A stretch of DNA of 64,000 bases from Cryptomeria japonica (GCF_030272615.1 NC_081412.1:541092335-541156334), one strand, 5' to 3'; numbered from the stretch's first letter, positions 46,950 through 59,480 are shown. Made by a program: numbers and translations. Notes: generated by a model not told the origin, from the sequence alone.

Positions 46950-47075
46950 CAATGAGCTACATGTGTTTTCAGCCTTCCACAAAAATCTTTGCAAGTTTCA
47001 TGTGAAGAGTCCATTTATTTAGAAAAAAATTAAACATCCATAGATGTATGCTTTCTTATTATTGCTAAATAAGAC
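46950..47075. repeat. Duplicated UGT downstream flank D, copy 3
   Basis: TACATGTGTTTTCAGCC and AAGAGTCCATTTATTT match 20,938-21,010; CATAGATGTATG...TTATTAT matches 13,320-13,345. Confidence 0.5.
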
Positions 47076-47089
47076 AACATATTTTGACT

Positions 47090-47403
47090 ATATGTAATGT
47101 GGATTGCTTGGATCCCACAATAGAGTTATGGTCTTGAGAAGATCTATGTGTAATTGCAAAATATCACATCATAAATATAAAAGAAATAAAACACAAAATA
47201 ATTTATCGAATTGAAGGATCTAAGAATTCATACCACACACAGTCTTGATATTACATTCTATCATGGAAATATAAGCACTTATTTATTCATAACATTCCTA
47301 TGAAAAACAATTCCCATCAACTAACAATTAACTAAGAATCCAATTTATTATTTTTAATTTATAAACTAACCTAATGAATGTAATATTCAAACACCCCCCC
47401 TTA
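47090..47403 (-). repeat. Possible antisense LTR with polypurine tract
   Basis: On the minus strand AATAAGGGGGGG (about 47,394-47,405) is followed by TGTTTGAATATTACATTC, a plausible purine tract to LTR junction. The remaining LTR would run left to about 47,090. The 94-codon minus-strand open frame at 47,752-48,036 lies upstream of it, but I recognise no domain in it. Confidence 0.35.
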
Positions 47404-48509
47404 TTACATTAATCTAAAATGAGGATGAAATATTTCAATTCTTGAATATGACCCTTCTAGGGAATTTAATAAATAATCTTAAAAAATCCTCCTCACTCAC
47501 CTAGGAAATACCAAATTGATTCCATCAGTGAATCTTTGGATTGTAGAACTTGCAAAACTCTGCACAACATGAGAGAACATAAAGTGTCTCTATCCTCCTT
47601 GCATAATGAGAGGACAACTACCTTTTGAATGTATACATCTTCTTTAAGATTATCAAAATCCCTCCTCTTGTATTGTACGAAGAGAACAGATCTCTCTGAG
47701 AGTCCATGCCTTCTCTAAGTGTGTCAATTTCCCTCCTCGGTGTTGTAGAAATTATTCCTCCTCTAGCTTACAAATGAACCTCAACCACTCTAGATATATT
47801 GAATGCACCCACAAGAAAATCCTAGCCCCCCTCACTCCACTAAGGGACATGGATATGAAGTGGTGCTTCTCATACAATAGGTCATTCGTAAATAAGAAAT
47901 TATCTAGAGATGATAAAAATCCTTCATCCTCCAATGCGTCCAACCTCCAAAAGACCTTATTATAATATATTATATACATTGAATTTAATATTAAGAATTG
48001 CATGGTTACAAACGATGGCCGCAAACGATAATGCACTCTAACTTTGAGAGTGTTGATTATAGGGTGATATAATTAATCGAAGGACACACTAGATTGTTTA
48101 TAGCTAATGAATGATTTTACCTTTTACTTTATAAATATCTTTAGCGTTCCAATAAACATACGTTGAAGTGTATTAATTAAAACTAATTATCGTTATCCCA
48201 TTATCAGTTCAGTCAAACCTATGAGACTACTCATGCGCATAGATAAATGGAGCACTTCTCCCCCACCCAAGAACAAAAAGTTAATCGCATAGCTGTCTGA
48301 AGAGACAATATCAAAAGAAATCTTGAAGTATATGGTAATACTTTCAAGAACTCCTCCAACAGTTATCGCATTGCTATTCTTTGAGCAAGCTTAAGATTAT
48401 TTAATGTTCTGAAATCGCAACTTGTGAGGAAACAAAAATTCAAAACTCATAAAATCTGTACAATATTTTCAATCTGAAATGACTTTTTCTACGTTTATTA
48501 AGGTGAACC

Positions 48510-48770
48510 AAATGTAGGAACAGGAGAACCCTGGTATTCTAATTATCACGGTGTTTTACAGACCAGAAAGTGGCCCCAATAATGATTGAGTTTAGGGACT
48601 GGGTGATATTTTTAACTCTAGAAATCAAAGCTTAATATTTAATGTGTGATTTTAGTCATCTGATTTTTATCCAGCCCATAATAATATGCTTTTTCCCATC
48701 TTTTAGTTATGATGACCTGTTTCTAAACTTTGAAATTGAACTTATGACACCATTTTGTGCCAATAGAAAA
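48510..48770. repeat. Unidentified duplicated segment, copy 2
   Basis: Partner of 44,126-44,525, shorter and more decayed. The interval 48,040-48,510 holds nothing I recognise; a 17-base T run lies at 48,913-48,929. Confidence 0.5.
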
Positions 48771-49097
48771 CTTGATTGGGTTTAAAAATATCAACGGCGA
48801 TAACATTTTTACTTTTGAAGTGCTTGGTTATGGCTGCCTAAATGATCATTTATATCTGAAACTTTTCACTATTTAGGATAGCTACAAAATCACCAGGTAT
48901 TATATAGTAGGCTTTTTTTTTTTTTTTTTATGATGTTGAAAGGATTTGAAAAGGGTAAGCAATTGTAGATAAAGAAGAAACTTAAAGAGATTTTTTGAAA
49001 CTGTATTTTTAGTATAGAAATATTTATGATCTCAATAATATTTATTATAAAAATACTATAATTTTCAATTAAGATAATTATTATAAAGAATTTTGGG

Positions 49098-49890
49098 CAG
49101 CTAAAGGGAATTCTGGGCTGGCTGAGTGTGTGGGAGTGGGTAGGAATCATATGGGTCTATTGGTTTCTCTAGTGGCACTCCCTATGGGCACCCAGTCCAA
49201 CCTTTTTGCGGAGGCCAGTGTTGCCCATTTAAGGTTACACATGACTAAAAGGGAAGGATTTAGAAATGTCTAGCTGAAATCTAACTCACTTAACATTATC
49301 AACTATTTGAATGGGCGCATGGATCCTAGCTAGACTATTGCCAACTTGATCAAAGATTGTTGTGATATGATTAAAGAGATGGATGAATTCAAAATCTCTC
49401 ACATTTTTTGGAAAGGCAATAAAGCGACAGATTTATTGGTCAACATGGCGGTGGGCTACGTGGCAGAAAAATCATGGGGCAATCGAGACTCTTTCCCAAA
49501 AAACTTGTGCGACCTGGCATATGGGTCTATTGGTTTCTACGGTAGTGCTCTCTTTGGGCACCTAGTCTAGCCATTTGGGAAGGCCAGTGCTGCCCATTTA
49601 GGGTTACACATGGCCAAAAGGGAAGGATTTAGAAAGGTCTGGCTGGAATCTGACTCACATAACGTTACCAACTGTTTGAATGGGCGTACGGATCCTAGCT
49701 GGACTATTGCCAACTTGATCAAAGATTGTTGTAATATGATTAAAGAGTTGGATGAATTTAAAATCTCTCACGTTTTTCAGGAAGGCAATAAAGCGATGGA
49801 TTTATTGGCCAATATGGTGGTGGGCTACGTGGCGGCAAAATGGTGGAACAATCGGGACTCTTTTCCAGAAAACTTGTGCAACCTGGCATA
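49098..49890 (+). pseudogene. Tandemly duplicated RNase H-like (RVT_3-type) fragment
   Basis: Two direct copies with a 370-bp period (49,148-49,517 and 49,518-49,889) encode the plant RNase H-like domain found at the end of some LINE ORF2 proteins and in host RNase H-like genes. Upstream of copy 1 the frame reads AKGNSGLAECVGVGRN, the domain start. Copy 2 is better kept (open 49,610-49,912: MAKREGFRKVWLESDSHNVT near its start, then DCCNMIKELDEFKISHVFQE and GNKAMDLLANM), with the conserved Glu and Asp of the fold (WLESDS). Copy 1 has stops. The Tat element begins immediately after copy 2, so the original 3' continuation is lost to view. Confidence 0.7.
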
Positions 49891-51070
49891 TGATGATACT
49901 GTATACACATAAAAATGGCTATGAGCAATTAAATAAATATTTTATATTTATTTAATGTTTAATCTTCTATTAAATAGTTAATTTGAAAAGATTAATTTAT
50001 TTAATTCATTTCATGTCTTTCTATTAATTAATTTAATTGAAATAATTTATTAATTAATTTATCTATTCTATTCCTCTAAATAATTAAATATCTAATATTT
50101 AATTATCCTTCTAACCAAGTTAATTAAATATCTAATATTCAATTATCTCCTTCAAACAATTAAATATCTAATATTTAATGGTTATTCTCCTATCTTATAG
50201 TCTCGCATATTAAATGATTTCCTAAATTATTTAATCCCTCTTTTCCAACTCACTTTCCATCTCCATTTCATCTTCCCTTTGCCAAATCATTCATCATGTG
50301 GCTAAGGAAATCAATATTTCTTAAATATTAATTCATCATTTATCTCCAACCTCCAAATTTAATGAAATATTGTGTATGTACACATATTTCATAACTATCT
50401 TCTATATTCTCTCTAGCACCCCCTACATCTTAGGAAGGACTTGAGTCCACTTGTCCTCTCATGCTTAAATCTTCTCCAACCATCCCTAGATTCCCCCAGT
50501 CAGCAACCCAATCAAGGTGAGATGAGTGACACTTGTCTTCTCCTTCTCCCTTTCTCTCAACCTTCACATTTGCTCACAACCATCCAAATCTGTAGATCTG
50601 ATCATGATCGTTGATCTGAAAAACATCATCTTATCCTCTCAAGGTCTATAAAATCAAGAGCTTCAGTTGAGAGAGAGTTAGTTTTCAAGTTGCTTTTGAA
50701 AACTAATTATTTGTAAAACTTATGCATTCGTGAGTTTTAATCTTGAAGCAAATAACAATTAGCATATTAGCATAATCATGTAGTATTGCATATCATAACA
50801 TTTGTGAACTATTAGTTATCAGTCCATTCTTCATATGCCATCTTGGAAGCTATCAGTGCTTGTCTAAGAGCACACCATCTGCATTCAGGAATAGTGGAGT
50901 TAGGACACAATGAGAAATAAACCATGAAGGTAATATTAGTATATTTATTTCATATGTATTTCATATAGTTTCATTAGTTGAGTTTGGATTTCCTGTAGCA
51001 TTTCTATTGGTATTTTGTGAAACTAACTTGTTGCAGGTAGCATTCTGAGGATGAAATTCAAGTTGACACA
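49891..51070 (+). repeat. 5' LTR of the Tat element
   Basis: Starts TGATGATACTG where homology between the two RNase H-like copies ends, and ends near GTTGACACA just before the primer site. A TATA box (TCTATAAAAT) lies at about 50,645. About 1.18 kb; the right end may be off by a few bases. Confidence 0.7.
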
Positions 51071-51091
51071 TTTGGGTGCCCACCGTGGGGC
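51071..51091 (+). other. Primer-binding site of the Tat element
   Basis: TTTGGGTGCCCACCGTGGGG closely resembles the TTGGCGCCCACCGTGGGGC sequence that follows the 5' LTR in many plant Tat-type elements. Confidence 0.7.
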
Positions 51092-51134
51092 TCATGGACC
51101 TCACATATACCTTTAAAAATCTCGCAAAAATAAA

Positions 51135-51470
51135 ATTAACGCATTTGTAATGCAGATTCATGCATGTGTGAATTCTGACAACGCTTTTATTCAATAGGTT
51201 AGCGCATTTGCATCTTAGGTTAGCGCATTTGCATCTCAAGTTAACACATTTGGATTGTAAGTTAGCGCATATGTCATGTAGGTTAGCGCTTTTGTCTAAA
51301 AATCTGCGCATCTGTATTACGGGTTAACACTTTTGTCCTCTAGGTTAGCGCACTTGTTAAAGAAGTCATGGTTTTGAGTCCACAGAGCAGCGCTTTTGTA
51401 GTGCAGGTTAGCACTTTTGCTCAGCAAATTAGCACTTTTGAGGAGAAGGATTGCGCTTTTGTTTGCAACT
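51135..51470 (+). repeat. 21-bp repeat array in the Tat leader
   Basis: About 13-14 degenerate units of the type TTAGCGCATTTG(N9), most spaced exactly 21 bp (51,199-51,365), with one longer interval. The minus-strand ORF here, full of KCANLRCKCANL, is just the translated repeat. Confidence 0.8.
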
Positions 51471-53308
51471 AACATAATTTTATTGCAGGTCCGAATGTCC
51501 AAGAGCTTAAATTTTTCAAACTACTGACATGTATGTGCAGGATTGTGTTTAAGGCAAATTTTATGCATTTCCTCACCTAGTTAATTAAAAGCTTTATTTT
51601 GGGAAGTAATATATCATGTTTTACTCATTTAGTCTAACTAAGGGGATAAATTGACAGCATGCAACTTGCATTTTGAGTAACTTCTCTAAAATAGTTGCAC
51701 GTAGACTTTTAAAAAGGGTAGAATAAACACCATGCTTGTTGGAGCAACATCTCCAAATAGAAGATAGATCACATTGTTATGGAAAGTTAAAAAGAACATT
51801 TATATTCCGTGTCTCAAAAGTGGTAGGCATATGCTCTCCCCTTATTTGGGTGATCAAAAAGCCAAACCCACTCTTTTATGCTTTTTTTACTTTCAAGCAA
51901 TTAAATCCTTTAGAGAGCTTGCCTTCCCGAGCTGCCTTGAGGGGGCTAGTGAGAGGGGAATGACCTAAAGTGGAAACGGGCTAATACCAAGTTCTTCCAA
52001 TCTACTTTAAATAAATCATGTTTGTGATGAAAGTCCCAAATAACATGTGCTGATAAGTTCATACCGACATTATGTTTTCCCATAAACCCTATGGAGCATA
52101 ACCTCTATAGGTTGGGAATCTTTTGTATTTAGAGAGATGAAAGTGCCGCATGTATGGCCACATGATCGGAAGCCTTTACTAAAAACCATTTGTACTAGTT
52201 TCCAAAATCCTTCTAGTTGTTGGCGCACGAGGTCGGACCTCTAAGCAGCTCACACACATACGCTTCTTAGTAGAGATATAAAGTTTGCTATGGGGATTTT
52301 TCATGGAAACAAGTGCTTGGCTGCCCCGGAGAAGTGAGTGCCTAGGGTGGAGCTAGTGGGGTCAAGTATCTAAATATCCGCTTTGAATAGTGTAGCCTTG
52401 GGGGAAACCCCATCTGAGATTCAACAACTATTGTCTCATCCTACCATAAGATTTGTACTTGCTTGTGCATTTTGTTTATTAAACATTGTGTCTACTATGT
52501 CTGTAACATGTTCCAAATGGTCAAACAGTTGAAGAAACTTATCATCTATGAATGAGCAAAAATCCAACAAATTGATGAAAAAAATTAATCAAAAGAGTAA
52601 TACAAAGCCTTTCCAACATTTGAATACCAGATCAAACTAAAGTGTCAAAACATTAGTATCGAAATACTTCTTGAGTAGATTTGTCTCTAAACCATCATGT
52701 ATTTTCAAACTAGCTCAACAACTGGGTCACTAATCCAACAGGTTGTTCCCAAAAGGTTTCTATAAGCATACACATTCAACAAGCTATTGATTTAAACATC
52801 TTAAGTGCAAAAAAAATCAACATCATTGTCAAGTCTCTCATCAGGATAATCAAATCCTCTATCACGAAGCTTGATCAATTTATCCTATGTTCATAATCTT
52901 GGATATATCTTTTGTATTTTGAACCTAGGTTATATCAAAATCAAAATTGCACCAACATTGGAATCAAACAAACTTGTAAACTGTCAGATGCTTATATGAC
53001 TTTTAAGTATCACCTTAAGAAAAGAAAACCTAGTTATAAAGAAACTCAGAAAAGAATAAGATTCTTGTATATCAATCGCAAGATCTTATTAAAACATAAG
53101 AATTTCCTACACCGTTTTCGTCACTACTTACGTGGCTACAGTGCAGAGTTTGACAGAGAAATTTTGCAAGGAAGTGCTTTGCAAAAAAGAGATGCTTTAT
53201 CACAATGAACAAACAATAGCGGTAAAATCAACAAAGCATATCTTCCTAAACCAATAATCACCTATTGACTTTGTCCTTTGGAAATTTCAAATTTTTTGAA
53301 ATAATCAC
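51471..53308 (+). other. Leader of the Tat element
   Basis: Non-coding, with no recognised domain on either strand. The 98-codon open stretch at 52,912-53,208 is Lys/Arg/Tyr-rich and might be a decayed upstream ORF; not supported further. Confidence 0.5.
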
Positions 53309-55021
53309 ATGCCAGTTTGGACTAGAGCTCAATACGAACAACTAAGAAAACAACAAATGGAGGAAGAAGATAATCCTACATTCCAAACTTTTGGCTATAC
53401 CGCTATCGACGAAGAAGCAGTCAATAGCACCATTAGAGACCTTGAGCAAGATTTCAAATATGATAGGCTAATGGAAAATTTTTTGGCAAAGCAAAAAGAG
53501 AAATATCTCTTGATGTTGGCAAAATCTAAAGCTAAACTACCACAAGACTTTAAAATAGAAACCTTGAAACAAGATGCAGAGACAAGTAACACCCAAAACA
53601 CAGATGATCCAAATAACGAAGATATGAACAAAGAAAGTCATGAAGAGACAAGAAAAGAAAGGGATGACATAAGAAAATAGTGTGGTGATAAAAGGACTTA
53701 CGAAGAAACAAGGAGAAACTATGTGGATAATCCATTGTTAAACCTTAATCAACAAATGCAAACTCTACAACAACAAATGAAATATATGCAAAATGGAACA
53801 AGCTCCAAGAAGTATTCATTGGAAGATATATGCCCATATCCTTTTGATAAAAATTTGAATATGGTACCATTTCTGCAACATTGTGAGATTCCTAAATATG
53901 ACAAATATGATGAAAAATTTGATCCTCGGGATCACATTAAGGAGTTTTGTACTGTGAGCATGGAAATTTTCCACGATGAAACTTACCTTAGGTGTCTTTT
54001 TCCCAGGAGTTTAAATGGACAATCAATGGAGCGGTTTTCAAGATTACCATCCAGAATCAAATCTTTTGAAGAACTTGTGAATAGATTTATTTCACAATAC
54101 TCCTACAATATAAGGAATGAGATAAAAATGCTGGATCTATGCAATATTAAACAAAATAATGGTGAATCTTTTATGATCTTCTTACAATGATGGAAACACA
54201 TATTTAATAGGTAACCCAAAGATGTACCTAATCAAGAAAAAAATGGACACATTCATTGATAATCTTATTAGTGAAATGAGTTATCAACTAAGAATGCAAT
54301 GTCCTCCCTCCTTTGCCAAAATGATCAAGAATGGTCTGAAAATAGAGAATGTGATGGTAAAGAAAGGAGAACTAAATATTTACAATAATTTTTACAACAA
54401 CAACAACAATGACAAACCCAAGTTCTGGTCAAAGAATAGGAATGTCAGAAAGGAGGAAATGACGATAATAGTGCTACAAAACAACAACAACCAATTTTTA
54501 ATCTATCAAGTCAAATCCTAAGCAATAACAATCCAGAAAACAATAAAACCAAGTCCTTTTCCAATCCTCGAAGGAAATTCACAAACATTGGAGAACCATT
54601 GGAATCAACTCTAAAAACTCTACTTGCCAACAAATTGATTGTTTTACCAGAAGCAAGAAGTTATGAACCACTAGTCAAGCCAAATTGGTGGAATGACAAT
54701 TATTTTTGCAATTACCATCGGAATAAAGGACACCAAACAAATGATTGTCAGAGATTGAAACACCTTATCCAAGATCTAATCGATAATGGAACCATCACAG
54801 TGGATAACCATAAGACAAATGAATCACACCTAGCTTTCAAAACTCCGCTTCCAAATTATGACAAAGGTGAACCATCCCAATTAAAAGATGACAAAAGAAA
54901 AGCCAAAGTGAATTACACTTATACATATGATGATGTGGTAAATGTTATCATTGTTAAAGATAATCCATCTTCAGAGCCAATCAATGTTATTATGAGAAGC
55001 AAACCAAAGGTTACCTTTTGA
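53309..55021 (+). mobile_element. gag region of the Tat element (fossil)
   Basis: Begins MPVWTRAQYEQLRKQQMEEE, then a Glu/Lys-rich spacer and the Retrotrans_gag capsid block: PKYDKYDEKFDPRDHIKEFC near 53,895, YLRCLFPRSLNGQSMERFS near 53,990, and FISQYSYNIRNEIKMLDL near 54,090. An Asn-rich stretch follows, then the Cys/His box CNYHRNKGHQTNDC near 54,707, followed by IQDLIDNGTI. All are typical of Tat gag. Confidence 0.8.
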
Positions 55022-55105
55022 GGTGTAATAAAAGACCCAACATCCACTTCACAACAATACAATTTAGTAGAGCAATTACAAAGAATACCCACTCAAATAT
55101 CAATT

Positions 55106-55672
55106 TTGGAACTTCTCAAGATTTCACCTATGCATAAGGAAATTTTGGATAAATCTTTAGTGGAAACAACAGTTTCAAAAGATTTGGATATAGATCAGTT
55201 CCAAAACATGGTAGGAAACCTTATAGCCCCTCATTGCTTATCATTTTTTGAAAATGATGACACATCCTTACAACATCCTCACAATGCTCCCTTACATGTT
55301 GAAATCACCATTAATAAAACTCGTGTCAAACGTGTATTCATAGATGGAGGAGCCAACTTAAACATTTTTGCATTAAGTTTGATAAAAGCTTTGGGATATT
55401 TAGAAAATGCAGTGGACCCAAAGAAAAAAATAGCCATTAACTCTTATAATGAAGCAAAATGTTCTTCTAAAGGAACTGTTGTGTTACCAATCAAAATAGG
55501 ACTTGTGGAAAGGAATACATTATGTCAGGTTTTAGATTTGAACCTCTCTTACAACATTCTTCTAGGAAAACCATGGATTCACAAAATGAAAGCAATTCCT
55601 TCTACATATCATCAATGTGTAAAATTTCCTCATGAAGGACAAGAGATCACTATAATTGCAGATTCTAGGTAA
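55106..55672 (+). mobile_element. Aspartic protease of the Tat element (fossil)
   Basis: Retropepsin-type region: VFIDGGANLNIFALSLIKAL near 55,335 carries the catalytic motif, and LSYNILLGKPWIHKMKAIPS near 55,545 the second conserved block (ILGRPW type), followed by STYHQCVKFP, a pattern usual in Tat elements. Confidence 0.8.
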
Positions 55673-55684
55673 TATTGCAATAAT

Positions 55685-56275
55685 TTGAAGCCAACACAAG
55701 TTACAAGAATTCCACATAATAGACAATCAGTATATCCTACCAAAGAAATTCAAGAAAAGTTATGGGAAACCTTTGAGGAAAAGCTCAAATTAAATTATGA
55801 AGGAATGGGAAAATATTCTTTGCACAATTTTCCACTTTCCCCTAAGTCATATGGAAAGCCTACAGATATTCAATCAAAGACATCAGAAAGACCAAAACAT
55901 ATGTTTAAAGGAACATTTGTTAGCACTGGAACTCTTGAAGAAGAAAATGATGACAAAGACATTCTTGGTTGGTTGTACAAGGATGAAGATAAAACTATAG
56001 GAACAGTAACAGAAGTCAATATTCCCATTAAACAATATGGCAAAGGTTATGAAATCATGCAAAAAATGAGATATGAAGGAAAAGGACCAATTGGTAAGCG
56101 ACATCAAGGTATTTCAGAACCTATTTGTCCACACTCGCAATGCAAAGAAGATAAATCTGAGCTTGGATATCTAAAATCCAATCAAAAGAAACATAATCAT
56201 CAACAACAAAAGTGGAGAAAGAAATCAGTCTCTAAAGAAGAAAATTGGCAAGAAAAGCTACATCAAGTAGCATAA
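55685..56275 (+). mobile_element. G-patch-containing segment of the Tat polyprotein (fossil)
   Basis: Downstream of the protease. At about 56,039-56,125 the frame reads GKGYEIMQKMRYEGKGPIGK then RHQGISEPI, matching the G-patch consensus (small residues and Gly at G-Y/W...G.G.G....G..EP). In betaretroviruses a G-patch also follows the protease. The remaining segment is Lys/Gln-rich. Confidence 0.65.
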
Positions 56276-57656
56276 ATAGTAACCAATAAACAAAAGAAGC
56301 AAGAATAACATGAAAAGCAAGACGAGGAGATTACCATCAAGGGTAAAGAAGAATCTTGTCAACAAGTTCTGGAAATACAAAAAAATGCAAAATCTGAACA
56401 AGATATTCCAGAAGCAGTGAAAATAGAGATGGAAGAAATTAAAGAACGTTTTGCACCATGCAACATTCCTATATGGTATAGTGGAGTAGTCCTAGATCAT
56501 GGTTCAGAGACATATTCAAATGAGTATGAATGGGGTCCAGATGTCTTATCTACTACATCAAGTAAGGAAAAAAATGAAGACCAAACAACTATTATAGAGG
56601 AAGACTTGTTTAATACAAAACAAAAGATGGAGTTAGAAAGAAGACAAGAAGACATCAGGATTCAAAGAAAAGAGGTGTATGCAAAAAGGAAAGGGAATGA
56701 CAAAGGCAAAGAAGTTATGCCACAAGAAGTACAAACAGGGATAGATCAAGCATCTAAAAATATTCAAAAGAGGAACAAGATGTATCAAGATATGGTAGAA
56801 CCATAGAATAATTAAGAGATAGTCAAGTTGGATTGACTATTAGTCCAGATTTAGTTGAGTTTGAAAGGAGACAAAATCTAGCAAAAGAATCCTCTTTATC
56901 ATGTAGACAAATATGTCAACTCCAAAATGCAAATGAGGTCAATCAAGAAGGAATTTGCAGTATTAAAGATGTGTGTGTTGATATAATCTATTCGTTTAAG
57001 GGACAAACGTCAGTTGAAGAACCACTTGAGTGTGAACTACAAAATACTAATAATGATTTTGTTAGAACTAATTGGGAGATGCTTGGGAAAGACAATTCTC
57101 AAAAACATTTAATCTATGACATTACCTACTCTATGTCAAATTATGATCATTATGTCATGAACTTTGAAGCACCTAATGATGATAGTGATTGTCATTTAAC
57201 CCTTCTTCATCCTAAACTAATTTATTGGGATAATTTAGAAAACCCTGAACTAAATGCCTTTTCCAATGATCATGACTTAGCTATGTACCTTAATGTTGTC
57301 GAACCCATCACACCTAAGATATCTTCCATTACAGAATCAAGTAATGTTTCTCGTAGTCAGGAGAATGCCAAACTTTCTAGTCGCAAAATTGAAATAAAAC
57401 AAGGAAATAGACCTACTATTGAAAACCATTTCATGGCAACACTAGATCAATCAAAAGGGAAAATAAAGGACGTATCTGATGTGAAAACATCTTTGAGGCA
57501 CCAAAAGATGGAAAGTTTGACATTCTTCTTGCATATTTTCAGGAGAGATCTCCTATCCTGATAGAACCAACAGAAGCAGTAAACATTGGTACATCAAAGG
57601 ATCCTAAAATACTTCATTATGCTGGCTCATTATCAGATGAAGAGAGGAAAAAATAC
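56276..57656 (+). mobile_element. Linker between protease/G-patch and reverse transcriptase (fossil)
   Basis: Long low-complexity coding-like stretch (open pieces at 56,417-56,806 and 56,833-57,561), rich in Glu, Lys, Asn and Ser, with no recognised catalytic domain. Confidence 0.5.
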
Positions 57657-58590
57657 ATGGATTTATTTAAACAAAGACAAATAAATTTTGCTTGGTCCTA
57701 TGCAGATATGCCAGGACTTAATCCAGATCTTATCAAGCATCATCTTAATGTAAATTTAAAAGCAAAACCAGTTAAGAAAAAGCTAAGAAAGATGCATCCA
57801 CACATTGCTCTTCTTGTAAAAACTGAGTTGAAGAAACTATTAGATGTGGGTTTAATAAGACCTGTTGCTTATCCAGAATGGGTTTCAAGTATTGTACCAG
57901 TGTCAAAACCAGATAAAAACATAAGAGTTTGTAAAGATTTAAGAGATCTAAATAAAGCATGTCCAAAAGATGATTTCCTGCTACCAAACATTGATATAAT
58001 TGTGAACTTATCAGTAGGGCATGAGATGTTTTCATTAATGGATGGCTTCTCAGTATATAATCAAATAAGAATCGCACCTGAAGATCAAGAAAAGACAACT
58101 TTCACTAGTGCATGGAGAACTTATTGCTCAAATGTTATGCCATTTGGGCTTAAGAATGCAGAAGTGACTTATCAAAGGGCTATGACAACAATTTTCCATG
58201 ATATGATGCATACATTTATGGAAGATTATGTCAATGATATACTTGCAAAATCTCATACAAGACAAGAACATTTGAACATCTCAAGCAAGCTTTTTGACAG
58301 GCTAGAAAGATATCATTTGAGATTAAATCCAAAGAAATGTGCATTTGGGGTAACCTCTAGAAAAATTCTTAGGTACATTATATCAACTCATGGAATTGAA
58401 GTAGATCCTGAAAAGGTCAAAGCCATCATGGAGATGGAGTCACCTAGGAACACAAGTCAATTGCGATCTTTGCAAGGAAGATTGCAATCAATCAGGAGAT
58501 TTGTCTCTCAGTTAGTAGATAGATGTCTTCCATTCACCCATCTTCTACATAAAAAATATTCCATTCAAATGGGATCTAAAATATGAAGAA
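57657..58590 (+). mobile_element. Reverse transcriptase of the Tat element (fossil)
   Basis: Gypsy RT order is clear: FAWSYADMPGLNPDLIKHHL, KKLLDVGLIRPVAYPEWVS with VSKPDKNIRVCKDLRDLNKA, LPNIDIIV, FSLMDGFSVYNQIRIAPEDQ, VMPFGLKNAEVTYQRAM, the catalytic block near 58,223-58,245, and LNPKKCAFGV with the thumb/connection up to LLHKK. Confidence 0.9.
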
Positions 58591-58596
58591 GCTTTT

Positions 58597-59480
58597 TTGC
58601 AAATAAAAGAATATCTTATGAGTACTCTAGTACTGGTATCACCAAACAAAGGGAAACCATTGTTGCTCTATATCTCAGCAACAAATGTATCATTAGGAGC
58701 TCTCCTAGCTCAACATGATGAAGAAGGAAAAGAAAGAGTAGTATATTATATCAGTAGAATGCTTGTTGGCTATGAATTAAATTATTCCTCAATAGAAAAG
58801 ACATGTCTAGCAGTTGTATTTGCAACTCAGAAGCTACGACATTATATGTTGATTCATTCTGTAAAAATAATAGCAAATATAGATCCCCTCAAATATTTGT
58901 TGAGCAAGTCAACCTTGACAGGTTGACTAGCCAAATGGGTTATGATACTGAGGGAATTTAATATAAACTATGTTGACCAAAAAGCTGTCAAGGGATAGGT
59001 CATCGCTGATCAATTGGCTGATGCACCTTTACAAAATGACATGCCTTTGCATATCGAATTTCGTGATGTAGATATTTTGATAGTAAGTACAAACTTTTGA
59101 GAATTGTACTTTTATGGTTCTTATACACAATATGGATCAGGTGCAAGAATTTTTTTCATCACACCTTAGGGACACACAATTCTGAAATCATATAGACTAC
59201 AGTTTCCATGCACCAATAAAAATGCAGAATATGAGGCATTGGCTATTGGGCTCAACATGGCCATTGAATGGAATGTCAAAGAAATACATGTCTATGATGA
59301 TTCACAGCTTATCATCAACCAAATAAATGATGAATATCAAACTAAGGATTATAAGCTCATGTCATACAAAGAACTGGTAGAGGAGTTTAAAGAACACTTT
59401 AAAGAAATATCATTCACCCAGATTCCAAGAAAAGAGAATAAAGCAATAGATGCAATGGCTACAATAGCATCTCTCTTGCA
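58597..59480 (+). mobile_element. Two RNase H domains of the Tat element (fossil)
   Basis: The first (58,597-58,926) is the usual Gypsy RNase H: PLLLYISATNVSLGALLAQH, VVYYISRMLVGYELNYSSIE, and HYMLIHSVKIIANIDPLKYL. After a short gap, 59,100-59,480 holds a second, archaeal-type RNase H (aRH): KNAEYEALAIGLNMAIEW, EIHVYDDSQLIINQINDEYQ and IPRKENKAIDAMATIAS. The extra aRH before integrase marks the Tat lineage. Confidence 0.85.

Noticed and set aside
51135-51470. Regularly spaced repeats that could suggest a CRISPR array
   Set aside because: Period is only 21 bp with short variable parts, no cas genes, eukaryotic retroelement context.
50961-51502. Minus-strand ORFs with KCANLRCKCANL repeats
   Set aside because: They are the reverse translation of the 21-bp leader array of the Tat element.
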